NCBI GenBank assembly: GCA_035628875.1
Contig: DASPIZ010000091.1
Coordinates: 1 to 64,000 of the forward strand
Length of the DNA stretch: 64,000 nucleotides
Reading direction: 5' to 3'
Source: Ohtaekwangia sp035628875
GTDB taxonomy: Bacteria; Bacteroidota; Bacteroidia; Cytophagales; Cyclobacteriaceae
Shown: in pieces, positions 16,355-23,814 of the stretch
How the letters are laid out: each line of letters begins with the position of its first letter
Position numbering within the stretch: position 1 is the stretch's first letter
Program-made: the position numbers and the translations under genes
Notes under the pieces: model-generated
The model's input: only the letters and a program-made list of their open reading frames with translations
What the model was told of the DNA's origin: nothing
The model's database searches: none

Positions 16355-16708
16355 ATGACACCGAAAGAAACATTACGAAAATGGATTGACGCATTTAACA
16401 AAGCTGATTTAGAAACCATTTCAGACCTGTATGCTGACCATGCAATTAACCATCAGGTAGCAAATGAACCTGTTGAAGGAAAACTTGCGATTAAGCAAAT
16501 GTTTGCAACTGAATTTGCAGCAGCTGAAATGACGTGTATTCCTGAAAACATATTTGAAGACGGGGAGTGGGTAATTTTAGAGTGGAAAGATCCAAAAGGC
16601 CTTCGGGGATGTGGTTTCTTCCACATTCAAAATGACAAGATTATTTTTCAGCGAGGTTATTGGGATAAATTGTCGTTTCTAAAGCTAAACAATTTGCCAC
16701 TTTCGTGA
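16355..16708 (+). CDS. NTF2-like / SnoaL-like protein
   Basis: The 117-aa protein opens with the helix T-L-R-K-W-I-D-A-F-N-K-A-D and continues I-S-D-L-Y-A-D-H-A-I-N-H, the classic NTF2-like start. It then has G-K-L-A-I-K-Q-M-F and a beta half ending G-Y-W-D-K-L-S-F-L. Members form a cone-shaped pocket used for small-molecule binding or isomerase-type chemistry; no substrate can be assigned. It lies 13 bp upstream of a GNAT gene and probably shares a transcript with it. Both sit in a short run of accessory-looking genes that ends in a wrecked peptidase gene. Confidence 0.82.
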   Translation: MTPKETLRKWIDAFNKADLETISDLYADHAINHQVANEPVEGKLAIKQMFATEFAAAEMTCIPENIFEDGEWVILEWKDPKGLRGCGFFHIQNDKIIFQRGYWDKLSFLKLNNLPLS

Positions 16709-16721
16709 ATTTATCCCGCGC

Positions 16722-17186
16722 ATGACAAATCAAGATTATAGCATAGAACCGTACACCGTTAACGACAGGGTGCAGGTTCTCGACGTTTGGGAGGATTCTG
16801 TACTAGCCACCCACGACTTTTTAGATCAGACAGACTTTCAAGAAATCAAAAAACTCGTGCAGGCCATTGACTTCACTGCCTTTGAAGTTTATTGCCTAAA
16901 ACAAAACAACAAAGTAGCGGGATTCATTGGCGTTGCCGGACAGAAAATAGAAATGCTTTTCTTTTCACCCGAATACATTGGAAAAGGTCTTGGTAGAAAG
17001 CTAACTGACTTTGCTTTTTCTGAATTAAAGACCGACAAAGTGGACGTTAACGAACAAAACACAAAAGCGGTAAGGTTCTATGAAAAGCTTGGATTTAAGG
17101 CGTACGAACGAACAGAAAAAGATGATCAGGGAAGAAAATATCCTTTGCTGAAAATGAAACTTGAAACGGCAGAAAAGAACAGGTAA
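16722..17186 (+). CDS. GNAT family N-acetyltransferase
   Basis: The 154-aa protein has GNAT motif A in L-F-F-S-P-E-Y-I-G-K-G-L-G-R-K-L (~85-100) with the G-K-G-L-G-R acetyl-CoA loop. Motif B follows as V-N-E-Q-N-T-K-A-V-R-F-Y-E-K-L-G-F (~113-129). The size and the D-V-N-E-x-N...F-Y-E-K-x-G-F pattern resemble small YjaB/PhnO-like acetyltransferases. Substrate is unknown. It follows the NTF2-like gene by 13 bp. Confidence 0.88.
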   Translation: MTNQDYSIEPYTVNDRVQVLDVWEDSVLATHDFLDQTDFQEIKKLVQAIDFTAFEVYCLKQNNKVAGFIGVAGQKIEMLFFSPEYIGKGLGRKLTDFAFSELKTDKVDVNEQNTKAVRFYEKLGFKAYERTEKDDQGRKYPLLKMKLETAEKNR

Positions 17187-17195
17187 CAAATACCA

Positions 17196-17482
17196 ATGAA
17201 GATAGCAATAATTATATTTTTTGTATTTTCAACTACAACCACCTTTGCGCAGTTAACGCAAACATCATCACACAAGAGCAAGCTTTAAAAGATCTGGAAA
17301 TATTTCAAACTTCACTTAAGCAAATCCATCCCAATATCTATCGCTATACGTCTAAGGTATATTTTGACAATGAATACGAAAATGTAAGGGCATAAATAGG
17401 TGAAACGATAACCATCAACGAGTTCTATAATTTACTAGCACCTGTCATTACATCACTTCAGAAATTCAAAGATAAACGCCCA
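17196..17482 (+). pseudogene. Remnant of an S41 (tail-specific) peptidase gene
   Basis: The ATG at 17196 starts a good signal peptide (MKIAIIIFFVFSTTTTFAQ), but the frame stops at codon 31. A frame shift recovers ITQEQALKDLEIFQTSLKQ followed by IHPNIYRYTSKVYFDNEYE, then an in-frame TAA, then GETITINEFYNLLAPVITSL. This matches the N-terminal helical domain of secreted Bacteroidota S41 peptidases. The sequence breaks off before the PDZ and catalytic domains, so at least three lesions are present: a frameshift, a stop and a 3' truncation. 17483-17600 holds no further recognisable part. Confidence 0.75.
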
Positions 17483-17605
17483 CGTCACCTTAATCGTACT
17501 TGCCGTTACCTCACCGCACATTCGTTGAGTTTTATCTCTAATTTCTTTCATTAATGCATAAATGGTTGGATTTTTGTTTTCAAGTTATCCGTAATCATTT
17601 TGATC

Positions 17606-18274
17606 ATGAAAAGAACCCTCTTCGCCTTATTAGTATTCATTCCGATTGTATTTGCGCAGGCACAGAATGGCGAGATTAAAGCCGAAGGAAAAATCACCGA
17701 CTCACGCACAGGCCAGGGAATAAAAGCAAACATTCGCTACAGCAGTATCCCAACAGGAAGTATTAACGGGCGATTCAATGATAGTACATTTTCATTCTCG
17801 ATTTTCGGAACTGCAAAGTATCAGATCACCGTGTCTGCTGAAGGATATAGTCCGCGTACCGTCATTGTTGATCCTAAAGACATCAATGAAGAAAATAAAG
17901 TTATTCGTAATATCAGTCTTTCACCGAAAGGGGAAGCCATAGTACTCGATCACCTGATCTTTGCGCAGGGTAAAGCAGTGATAGATCCGAAGTCGTACAC
18001 AGGATTGGATGAAGTGGTGCAGATGATGAAAGAGAACGAAAGGATTGAGATCCAGCTTGAAGGGCATACCGACAATGTTGGAAGTCCCAAAGGCAATCTT
18101 GAATTATCAGAGAGTCGCGTTGAGGCGGTGAAGAAATACCTGGTGAGCAAAGGTATCGCCAAGGGAAGAATTAAGACCAAAGCATTCGGAGGTTCTCAAC
18201 CACTTAAAAATGAAATGACACCGGAGGCGCGTGCGCTGAACAGGAGGGTGGAGTTAAGGGTGCTGAAAGATTAA
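17606..18274 (+). CDS. OmpA family protein
   Basis: The ATG at 17606 gives MKRTLFALLVFIPIVFAQA with cleavage near Q-A-Q; the TTG two codons earlier is unlikely. Residues ~25-105 form a carboxypeptidase-regulatory-like beta domain (E-G-K-I-T-D-S-R-T-G-Q-G-I-K-A). Residues ~112-220 form an OmpA C-terminal peptidoglycan-binding domain: L-E-G-H-T-D-N-V-G (~150) and L-S-E-S-R-V-E-A-V-K-K-Y-L, ending N-R-R-V-E-L-R-V. It probably links peptidoglycan to an envelope partner. The separate N-terminal domain is like those of PorE-type proteins without the propeller. Confidence 0.88.
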   Translation: MKRTLFALLVFIPIVFAQAQNGEIKAEGKITDSRTGQGIKANIRYSSIPTGSINGRFNDSTFSFSIFGTAKYQITVSAEGYSPRTVIVDPKDINEENKVIRNISLSPKGEAIVLDHLIFAQGKAVIDPKSYTGLDEVVQMMKENERIEIQLEGHTDNVGSPKGNLELSESRVEAVKKYLVSKGIAKGRIKTKAFGGSQPLKNEMTPEARALNRRVELRVLKD

Positions 18275-18503
18275 TCTATTTAATTTTGATACCAATGGGA
18301 CTGATCAATCCTCGTTCAGATTCAGCGGACGCTAAATTGCTTGGCGCCCAAGCGAGACGCGCGAGACGCTTGCGCGAGTTAAAAAAGGTAATGAAAGGTT
18401 AATTTCTCACGGCTTTCTCGTTCAAATGCCGTGGAGCATGTGTATCGGTAGAGAAACCGTACATCCAAATCACAGGACCCGAGCGATGAATATAAACGAC
18501 GAC

Positions 18504-19307
18504 TCAGTTTAATTTTTCATTGGCCTTTTTCACTTTGCGCGCCATCGCACTTTGCTCAACTTCCCAAGCTTTCCAATATTTCTTCAGCAATTCTAACTCT
18601 TCGTCGATATGCGGATATTCTGCTTCCGGTATAGCAGGAAACATTCCGGCTGTAAGATGTTGAGATGTTAATCCGCCTGTCCATTCAAAATGGCCAGGAT
18701 CGTATGGCTTTTTCCAGCGGCCTCCCCAGCGAAGTCCGAGGTTCTCGCCTGCAACACCAATTTTTCGCCATAAGCTAACATTATCCCAAACCGCAACCGA
18801 ATCTACAATAGGCACTACATCTACTGCTAATCCGTATTGATGTTTTGATTTTCCTCCGGTTGAATTGGTGTATTTGCGTCCCATGAACCGGTATTCATTT
18901 TGTTTGGCATGGGTGCGATAGGTTTCAACCACGGCGAGGTCAATTCCTTTTTGTTTACACATGACAATAAGCTTTTTGATTTTATCCCGGAAATAGGGAT
19001 GTAGTGCGTTGAGATCTGTGATCATCGAAAGTGAACCACGATCTTTACCAAATGTAAAATTTTGGACAATAGTCCATTGTTTCCATGCATTCATTGTATC
19101 CACAGCCAATTGCACAGTAGCCTCTGATTCGTCCATGATCATGGATGAATCGATAACGATTACTTCAACGTAAGTATCCTCGGGAAAAGCCTCTGAATGT
19201 TCTCGGCAGTCGTAAGGAGAAAAAAGTAAATCAGTCTGGCCAAACAATGTTAAACTAACGAGCGATAAAATCGTGGTCAAACCAACCACGAAGGCGGGGA
19301 TACGCAT
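18504..19307 (-). CDS. M15 family metallopeptidase (peptidoglycan L,D- or D,D-endopeptidase type)
   Basis: The 267-aa protein has a signal peptide ending L-F-G-Q. The zinc site is H-Q-Y-G-L-A-V-D (~157-164, the S-x-H-x-x-G-x-A-x-D motif) with the second His in P-G-H-F-E-W (~205). V-V-E-T-Y-R-T-H-A-K-Q precedes it, as in endolysin-like and VanY-like peptidases that cut peptide crosslinks or stem peptides. The helical C-terminal extension (~230-267) is Lys/Glu-rich. It is a predicted periplasmic wall-remodelling enzyme. A terminator separates it from the upstream gene 19443-19970. Confidence 0.88.
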   Translation of the reverse strand: MRIPAFVVGLTTILSLVSLTLFGQTDLLFSPYDCREHSEAFPEDTYVEVIVIDSSMIMDESEATVQLAVDTMNAWKQWTIVQNFTFGKDRGSLSMITDLNALHPYFRDKIKKLIVMCKQKGIDLAVVETYRTHAKQNEYRFMGRKYTNSTGGKSKHQYGLAVDVVPIVDSVAVWDNVSLWRKIGVAGENLGLRWGGRWKKPYDPGHFEWTGGLTSQHLTAGMFPAIPEAEYPHIDEELELLKKYWKAWEVEQSAMARKVKKANEKLN

Positions 19308-19391
19308 ACTTAACTTTCAATTAAGCTGCAATGATATGATATTTAGCGGATTGTAAAAAACGATAGCAGCGGAGCTGACGTAAGAATGTAT

Positions 19392-19432
19392 AAAAAAATC
19401 CCGCATTCAATTAAATGATGCGGGATTTTTTT
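19392..19432 (-). terminator. Terminator after the 19443 gene
   Basis: The stem ATCCCGCAT/ATGCGGGAT (19398-19406 with 19418-19426) is flanked by A- and T-runs on both sides. It is strong and symmetric, and lies 10 bp past the stop of 19443-19970. Confidence 0.85.
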
Positions 19433-19442
19433 GATTCAGCCG

Positions 19443-19970
19443 TTATTTGGTACTTGCTGAATCTTCACTTTGTACCTCGCTAAAGATCTGGTCATAGCGT
19501 TTCTTTAGCTCATCATCCGTAGGCAAACTGTTCTTGATTTCATTGTAAGTTTTTGCTCCCACAAAATCCTGCGCAAGCTTCTGAAACGTGTCGCTGATTT
19601 CCTGTGCGCCTTCATCCTTTACTTTTGCTACTTCTTTAATGAAGGCAATTTCTTCAGGTGTTGCTTTTGCTTCAGTCAGCTTTGTTTCATCCTCAATTAT
19701 TTTGGACAATTCATTATATCGGCCTGCGGTCATGTCCTCATTTTCTTTCACCATCGTGGTGATCTCGTTTAACAGATTCTGTTTCATATCATTTACAGAA
19801 TCCATGGTGATTGCATATTTTTTCAATTCTTCATCGGTGATACCAGCCTGAGCAGCATCCCCCGAAGTTGCAGTTGTAGCATTGGATGAATCACTTGCTG
19901 CATTTTGTTCCTGGGCACTTACCACACTTGCTGCAAAGGTGATACAAAAGAGAAATACGATCTTCTTCAT
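19443..19970 (-). CDS. Secreted helical protein, possibly DUF4168
   Basis: The 175-aa protein has signal peptide MKKIVFLFCITFAASVVSAQ, then a low-complexity Ser/Thr/Ala stretch (~22-42). The rest is almost entirely amphipathic helix (E-E-L-K-K-Y-A-I-T-M-D-S-V, N-E-L-S-K-I-I-E-D-E, D-T-F-Q-K-L-A-Q-D-F). The pattern I-T-D-E-E-L-K-K-Y-A near the start resembles DUF4168 periplasmic proteins, but this is a weak recollection. It is probably periplasmic. Function is unknown. It has its own terminator. Confidence 0.7.
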   Translation of the reverse strand: MKKIVFLFCITFAASVVSAQEQNAASDSSNATTATSGDAAQAGITDEELKKYAITMDSVNDMKQNLLNEITTMVKENEDMTAGRYNELSKIIEDETKLTEAKATPEEIAFIKEVAKVKDEGAQEISDTFQKLAQDFVGAKTYNEIKNSLPTDDELKKRYDQIFSEVQSEDSASTK

Positions 19971-20142
19971 AAGTATTTAATTGTTTGGTTATCGGTAATT
20001 AAATTGTTTCCTATATAGCCTCAGAAAAATTATGCCAATCACACAATACGCGATGAATGGTCAAAATTGAAGATCAATGGAAGCAATCATCTATTCTTGC
20101 TACAAAATGTAGAAAGCTACAATGATCTTTTCTGAATGTAAG

Positions 20143-20230
20143 TTATGTCGCTTAGTTAGGTTCCCAAGGCTTAATAAAAGGCAGAAGGCTGGGATGAAGC
20201 CATAAAAGCAAGCGGCACTAAACGACATTG
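20143..20230 (+). mobile_element. MITE-like palindromic element, copy 4 (diverged)
   Basis: The left arm TATGTCGCTTAGT pairs over its outer 13 bases (11 matches) with the right arm ending ACTAAACGACATTG; the inner arm has decayed. The core GGCTGGGATGAAGCCATAAAA aligns base by base with GGCAGGGTGAGGCCATAAAA of copy 3, so it is the same family in the same orientation as copies 2 and 3. It lies between the 19443 gene and pckA. Confidence 0.65.
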
Positions 20231-20251
20231 ATTTGTAAATATAAAAAACCC

Positions 20252-20285
20252 CATAAAAAAAGCCACCCGTTTGGGTGACTTTTCC
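20252..20285 (-). terminator. pckA terminator
   Basis: On the minus strand AGTCACCC-AAAC-GGGTGGCT (20261-20280) forms a stem with one mismatch and is followed by TTTTTTTATGGGG. It is 27 bp past the pckA stop. Confidence 0.8.
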
Positions 20286-20306
20286 GATTAAAGTCCACGT
20301 ATTTTA

Positions 20307-21917
20307 TCAAACATGTGCTTTCGCGTGCGGAGCGCCTGCCAGAATTTCGTCATTGGCATAGCTTGCAAATTTTTTAAAGTTTTGAATAAATGCATCGGCC
20401 AGAAAGTTTGCCTTCTGGTCATAAGCATCTTTATCGGACCATGTATTTCGCGGATTTAAAATTTCCTGAGGTACCCCAGAACATTCCAACGGTACGGCTA
20501 TTCCAAACACGTCATGATGCGCATATGAGACTTCCGATAATTCACCATCTAATGCCGCGGTGATTAATGCACGGGTATGCTGCAGCCGCATGCGTTTTCC
20601 TATGCCATACGGGCCTCCCGACCAACCCGTATTCACCAACCATACGTCAACTTCTTCTTCTCGAATTTTCCGGCTCAGCATCGCTGCATAATGCGTTGGA
20701 TGCAACGGCATGAAGGGTGCTCCAAAGCATGCTGAGAACGTCATGGTCGGTTCAATGATACCTGCCTCTGTTCCTGCAACTTTAGCGGTATACCCGCTGA
20801 TAAAGTGGAATGCGGCCTGACCAGGTGTTAATTTTGAAATAGGCGGAAGGACACCATAGGCATCGCAGGTTAAAAAGAAAATGTGTTTTGGATTTTTTCC
20901 AAGCGACGGAATCATAATGTTTTTGATGTGGTCAAGCGGATAACTTACACGCGTGTTTTCAGTGCGTTCATCGTTGGCATAATCGACTTCCGGTGTACCA
21001 GATTTGAAACCAACGTTCTCCAATAAGGCACCGCTTTTAATCGCGTGATATATTTCAGGCTCTTTATCTTCCGAGAGATTTATTGTTTTGGCATAACAAC
21101 CACCTTCAAAATTGAAGATCACATTATCGGGTGTCCATCCATGCTCATCGTCGCCGATGAGTTTACGATGAGGATCAGTAGAGAGTGTTGTCTTACCCGT
21201 TCCCGAAAGACCAAAAAAGATGGCCGTATCTCCAGCTGCGCCCACGTTTGCTGAACAATGCATGGACAGTACTTGCTGTTCAGGGAGGAAAAAATTCAAA
21301 GCATAGAATACGCCCTTCTTGATTTCTCCTGTATAAGCACTTCCACCGATTAGAATTATTTTGCGTTTGAAATTTACAATGGAGAAATTATGCTGGCGCG
21401 TTCCATCCATCTCCGGATCCGCCCTGAAGTTTGGGGCATTCAGAATTAGCCATTCCGGTGAAAAGCGAAGTAACTCTTCTTCAGATGGTCGTAGAAACAT
21501 ATTATACACAAACAGATCAGACCAGGCCAATTCATTGATAACACGTACGCCCACACGATAGCGTTCATCAGCGCAGGCATAAGCATCACGCACATAAAAT
21601 TCTTTTCCGTTGAAATAACGAATCATCTTCTGATACAGCAGATCAAACTTTGTTGCGTCAAACGGAATATTAAAATTATTCCACCACACCTTACTCGAGG
21701 TGAGTTCATCCTTAACAGTAAATTTATCTTTGGGAGAGCGACCGGTGAATTCTCCGGTGTCGACAGCGATAGCACCGCTGGTGGTTAGGGTGGCTTCACC
21801 ACGCTTGATGGAAATGTCAGTCAATTGTTCCACAGAGAGATTCCAATGTGCCTGACCTTCATAAATACCATAATCAACGACCGATCCAATGGACGGCCTT
21901 CTTCCATGTTCCTGCAT
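20307..21917 (-). CDS. pckA: Phosphoenolpyruvate carboxykinase (ATP)
   Basis: The 536-aa protein has the usual length. It has the substrate site R-S-P-K-D-K-F (~57), the PEPCK-specific P-loop G-L-S-G-T-G-K-T-T-L-S (~235), the metal site L-I-G-D-D-E-H-G-W (~254) and the late N-T-G-W-S-G-G-P-Y-G-I-G-K-R block. It converts oxaloacetate and ATP to PEP and CO2, the committed step of gluconeogenesis. That suits an organism living on peptides and amino acids, as the transporters encoded next door suggest. Transcription is leftward from the divergent 21.9-22.3 kb region. It appears monocistronic with its own terminator. Confidence 0.97.
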   Translation of the reverse strand: MQEHGRRPSIGSVVDYGIYEGQAHWNLSVEQLTDISIKRGEATLTTSGAIAVDTGEFTGRSPKDKFTVKDELTSSKVWWNNFNIPFDATKFDLLYQKMIRYFNGKEFYVRDAYACADERYRVGVRVINELAWSDLFVYNMFLRPSEEELLRFSPEWLILNAPNFRADPEMDGTRQHNFSIVNFKRKIILIGGSAYTGEIKKGVFYALNFFLPEQQVLSMHCSANVGAAGDTAIFFGLSGTGKTTLSTDPHRKLIGDDEHGWTPDNVIFNFEGGCYAKTINLSEDKEPEIYHAIKSGALLENVGFKSGTPEVDYANDERTENTRVSYPLDHIKNIMIPSLGKNPKHIFFLTCDAYGVLPPISKLTPGQAAFHFISGYTAKVAGTEAGIIEPTMTFSACFGAPFMPLHPTHYAAMLSRKIREEEVDVWLVNTGWSGGPYGIGKRMRLQHTRALITAALDGELSEVSYAHHDVFGIAVPLECSGVPQEILNPRNTWSDKDAYDQKANFLADAFIQNFKKFASYANDEILAGAPHAKAHV

Positions 21918-22274
21918 GTCAATTCGGGTTAATGAGAATGTGAAGGTACGATTTTTTCATAGTTCAATCGTTTGCAATGGAGATTTTATTTACTTTGCCG
22001 TTCGAATAACTGATTTGCTAAAGTGGAATTATGCGCCTACTTTGAAGCGAAATTTTGCAAAAGCGCAAATGGGTTTTATAAGATTTTATAAAACTGCGTT
22101 ATTCCAAATAATTTTTCGAAACCTAAACTTCGCTGATTGAATGGAGCGTAAACCTTATGCCCGGAAAATCTGTTCCGGATTTTCATTTTTTGACCCCACA
22201 TCTCAAAATGCGTCTTGCCGCGATTCGCTATCTGCTCCTAGAATACTTTCGCCTGCCCACATTATCTTGCCGCT
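21918..22274. other. Divergent promoter region between pckA and the POT transporter
   Basis: No gene is credible. An 83-codon frame (21889-22140) overlaps the pckA start antisense and has no signal or family resemblance. A small hairpin GAAAATC/GATTTTC (22164-22170 with 22178-22184) followed by ATTTTTTG looks like a terminator on the plus strand, which hints at a short transcript from this spacer. No box fits TAnnTTTG exactly. Confidence 0.4.
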
Positions 22275-23786
22275 ATGAACACGCAAAAAAAATTTCTTGG
22301 ACATCCGCGTGGCTTATCAACTTTGTTTTTCACAGAGATGTGGGAAAGATTCAGTTACTATGGTATGCGTGCACTACTTGTTCTTTTTATGATAGCAGCA
22401 GTAGAGAAGGGTGGGATGGGACTCGATACGCGCACAGGCACTGCGATCTATGGACTGTATACCATGTTCGTATATTTACTGGCGCTTCCGGGTGGATGGC
22501 TGGCCGATAAGTTATTCGGACTGCGAAATGCTGTCTTTTATGGTGGTTGCATTATTGCCCTGGGGCACATATGTCTTGCTCTTCCGTTTACAGAAACATT
22601 CTTTTTAGGACTTCTTTTAATCGTGATGGGCACTGGTCTGTTGAAACCTAATGTCAGCAGTTTAGTTGGTGAACTCTACCAAAGCAACGAACAGGCTAAG
22701 CGCGATGCTGGTTTTTCAATTTTTTATATGGGTATTAATCTCGGTGCATTCACATCTCCTTTTATCACAGGTTACTTAGGTGAACACATCAACTGGCACT
22801 ATGGTTTTGCCGCAGCAGGATTAGGGATGATTGCCGGTGTTATTCAATATAAAGCTACCGAAAAATACCTGGGCGATATCGGCGGACCTCCGGCTCTTGA
22901 AGGAAATGAAACGGAACAACGATTAAAGCAAAACCGCATCCGTATGGGTTTGTGGATAGCCTTGGCGTTACTTTTTATTTTTGTAGGATTATTGATGGCG
23001 CGTGTAATTGAAATTGATCCGGTGTTCATAGCACAGGCTTCGAGTATTGTTATCTTATGTGCGATCACGCTTTTCTTCCTTTACATTTTCATTTTCGAAA
23101 GGCTTACCGCAGATGAACGCAAGAAACTTGGTGTGATAGCGATTCTGTTTGTTTTCTCAGCAATATTCTGGGCAGGGTATGAACAACAGGGATCATCGCT
23201 GAATTTGTTTGCGGACCAATATACCGATCGTATGATCTTCGGATGGGAAATGCCGGCAAGTTGGTTCCAGTCAGCACCGCCGATTTTCGTTGTTGTGTTC
23301 TCTCTCGTCTTTGCATGGCTTTGGGTTTGGCTTTCAAAACGCAATCTCGATCCTGGTACTCCCGCCAAATTCTCCTTTGGATTGATCTTTATGGGCCTGG
23401 GTTTCGCGGTAATGATGTGGGCATCCATGCGCATGATTGCCGATGGTGTACTCGGCCCCGAAGCTGCGCCAGGATGGCTCATTGTAACATACCTGCTACA
23501 TACATTTGGTGAAATATGTTTGTATCCCGTCGGCTTGAGCAGTGTAACAAAACTCTCACCTTCAAAGCTTAAAGGACAGATGATGGGCGTGTGGTTTATG
23601 TCGCTTGCGTTTGGAAACTTAATCGCTGGATTGTTTGCCGGAGAGTTTGATGAAAATGCAGTGGCTTCAGACCCAACCTTACTCGTCGATCTTTTTGGGG
23701 TTGTCGTGAAAATAATGATCATATCAGGCTTACTCATTTTAATATTGAGCAAACCCATTCGAAAACTGATGGGTGATGTTCGTTAG
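22275..23786 (+). CDS. POT family proton-coupled di-/tripeptide transporter
   Basis: The 503-aa MFS protein has the POT signature E-M-W-E-R-F-S-Y-Y-G-M-R (~19-30, the ExxERFxYYG motif) and G-x-x-A-D motif 2 (G-G-W-L-A-D-K-L-F-G, ~74). F-S-I-F-Y-M-G-I-N-L-G-A-F (~150) is the PTR2 signature. About 12-14 hydrophobic helices are visible. It takes up di- and tripeptides with protons across the inner membrane. It is followed after 28 bp by an OPT transporter gene, so the two form a peptide-uptake operon. Confidence 0.93.
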   Translation: MNTQKKFLGHPRGLSTLFFTEMWERFSYYGMRALLVLFMIAAVEKGGMGLDTRTGTAIYGLYTMFVYLLALPGGWLADKLFGLRNAVFYGGCIIALGHICLALPFTETFFLGLLLIVMGTGLLKPNVSSLVGELYQSNEQAKRDAGFSIFYMGINLGAFTSPFITGYLGEHINWHYGFAAAGLGMIAGVIQYKATEKYLGDIGGPPALEGNETEQRLKQNRIRMGLWIALALLFIFVGLLMARVIEIDPVFIAQASSIVILCAITLFFLYIFIFERLTADERKKLGVIAILFVFSAIFWAGYEQQGSSLNLFADQYTDRMIFGWEMPASWFQSAPPIFVVVFSLVFAWLWVWLSKRNLDPGTPAKFSFGLIFMGLGFAVMMWASMRMIADGVLGPEAAPGWLIVTYLLHTFGEICLYPVGLSSVTKLSPSKLKGQMMGVWFMSLAFGNLIAGLFAGEFDENAVASDPTLLVDLFGVVVKIMIISGLLILILSKPIRKLMGDVR

Positions 23787-23814
23787 AAATTGAATTAATT
23801 TAAGCACTATAGAA

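Noticed and set aside
21889..22140. An 83-codon plus-strand frame overlapping the pckA start
   Set aside because: It is antisense to pckA at its beginning, has no ribosome site, signal or family resemblance, and is AT-rich like a spacer. The hairpin after it is noted in the spacer entry, but a protein is not supported.
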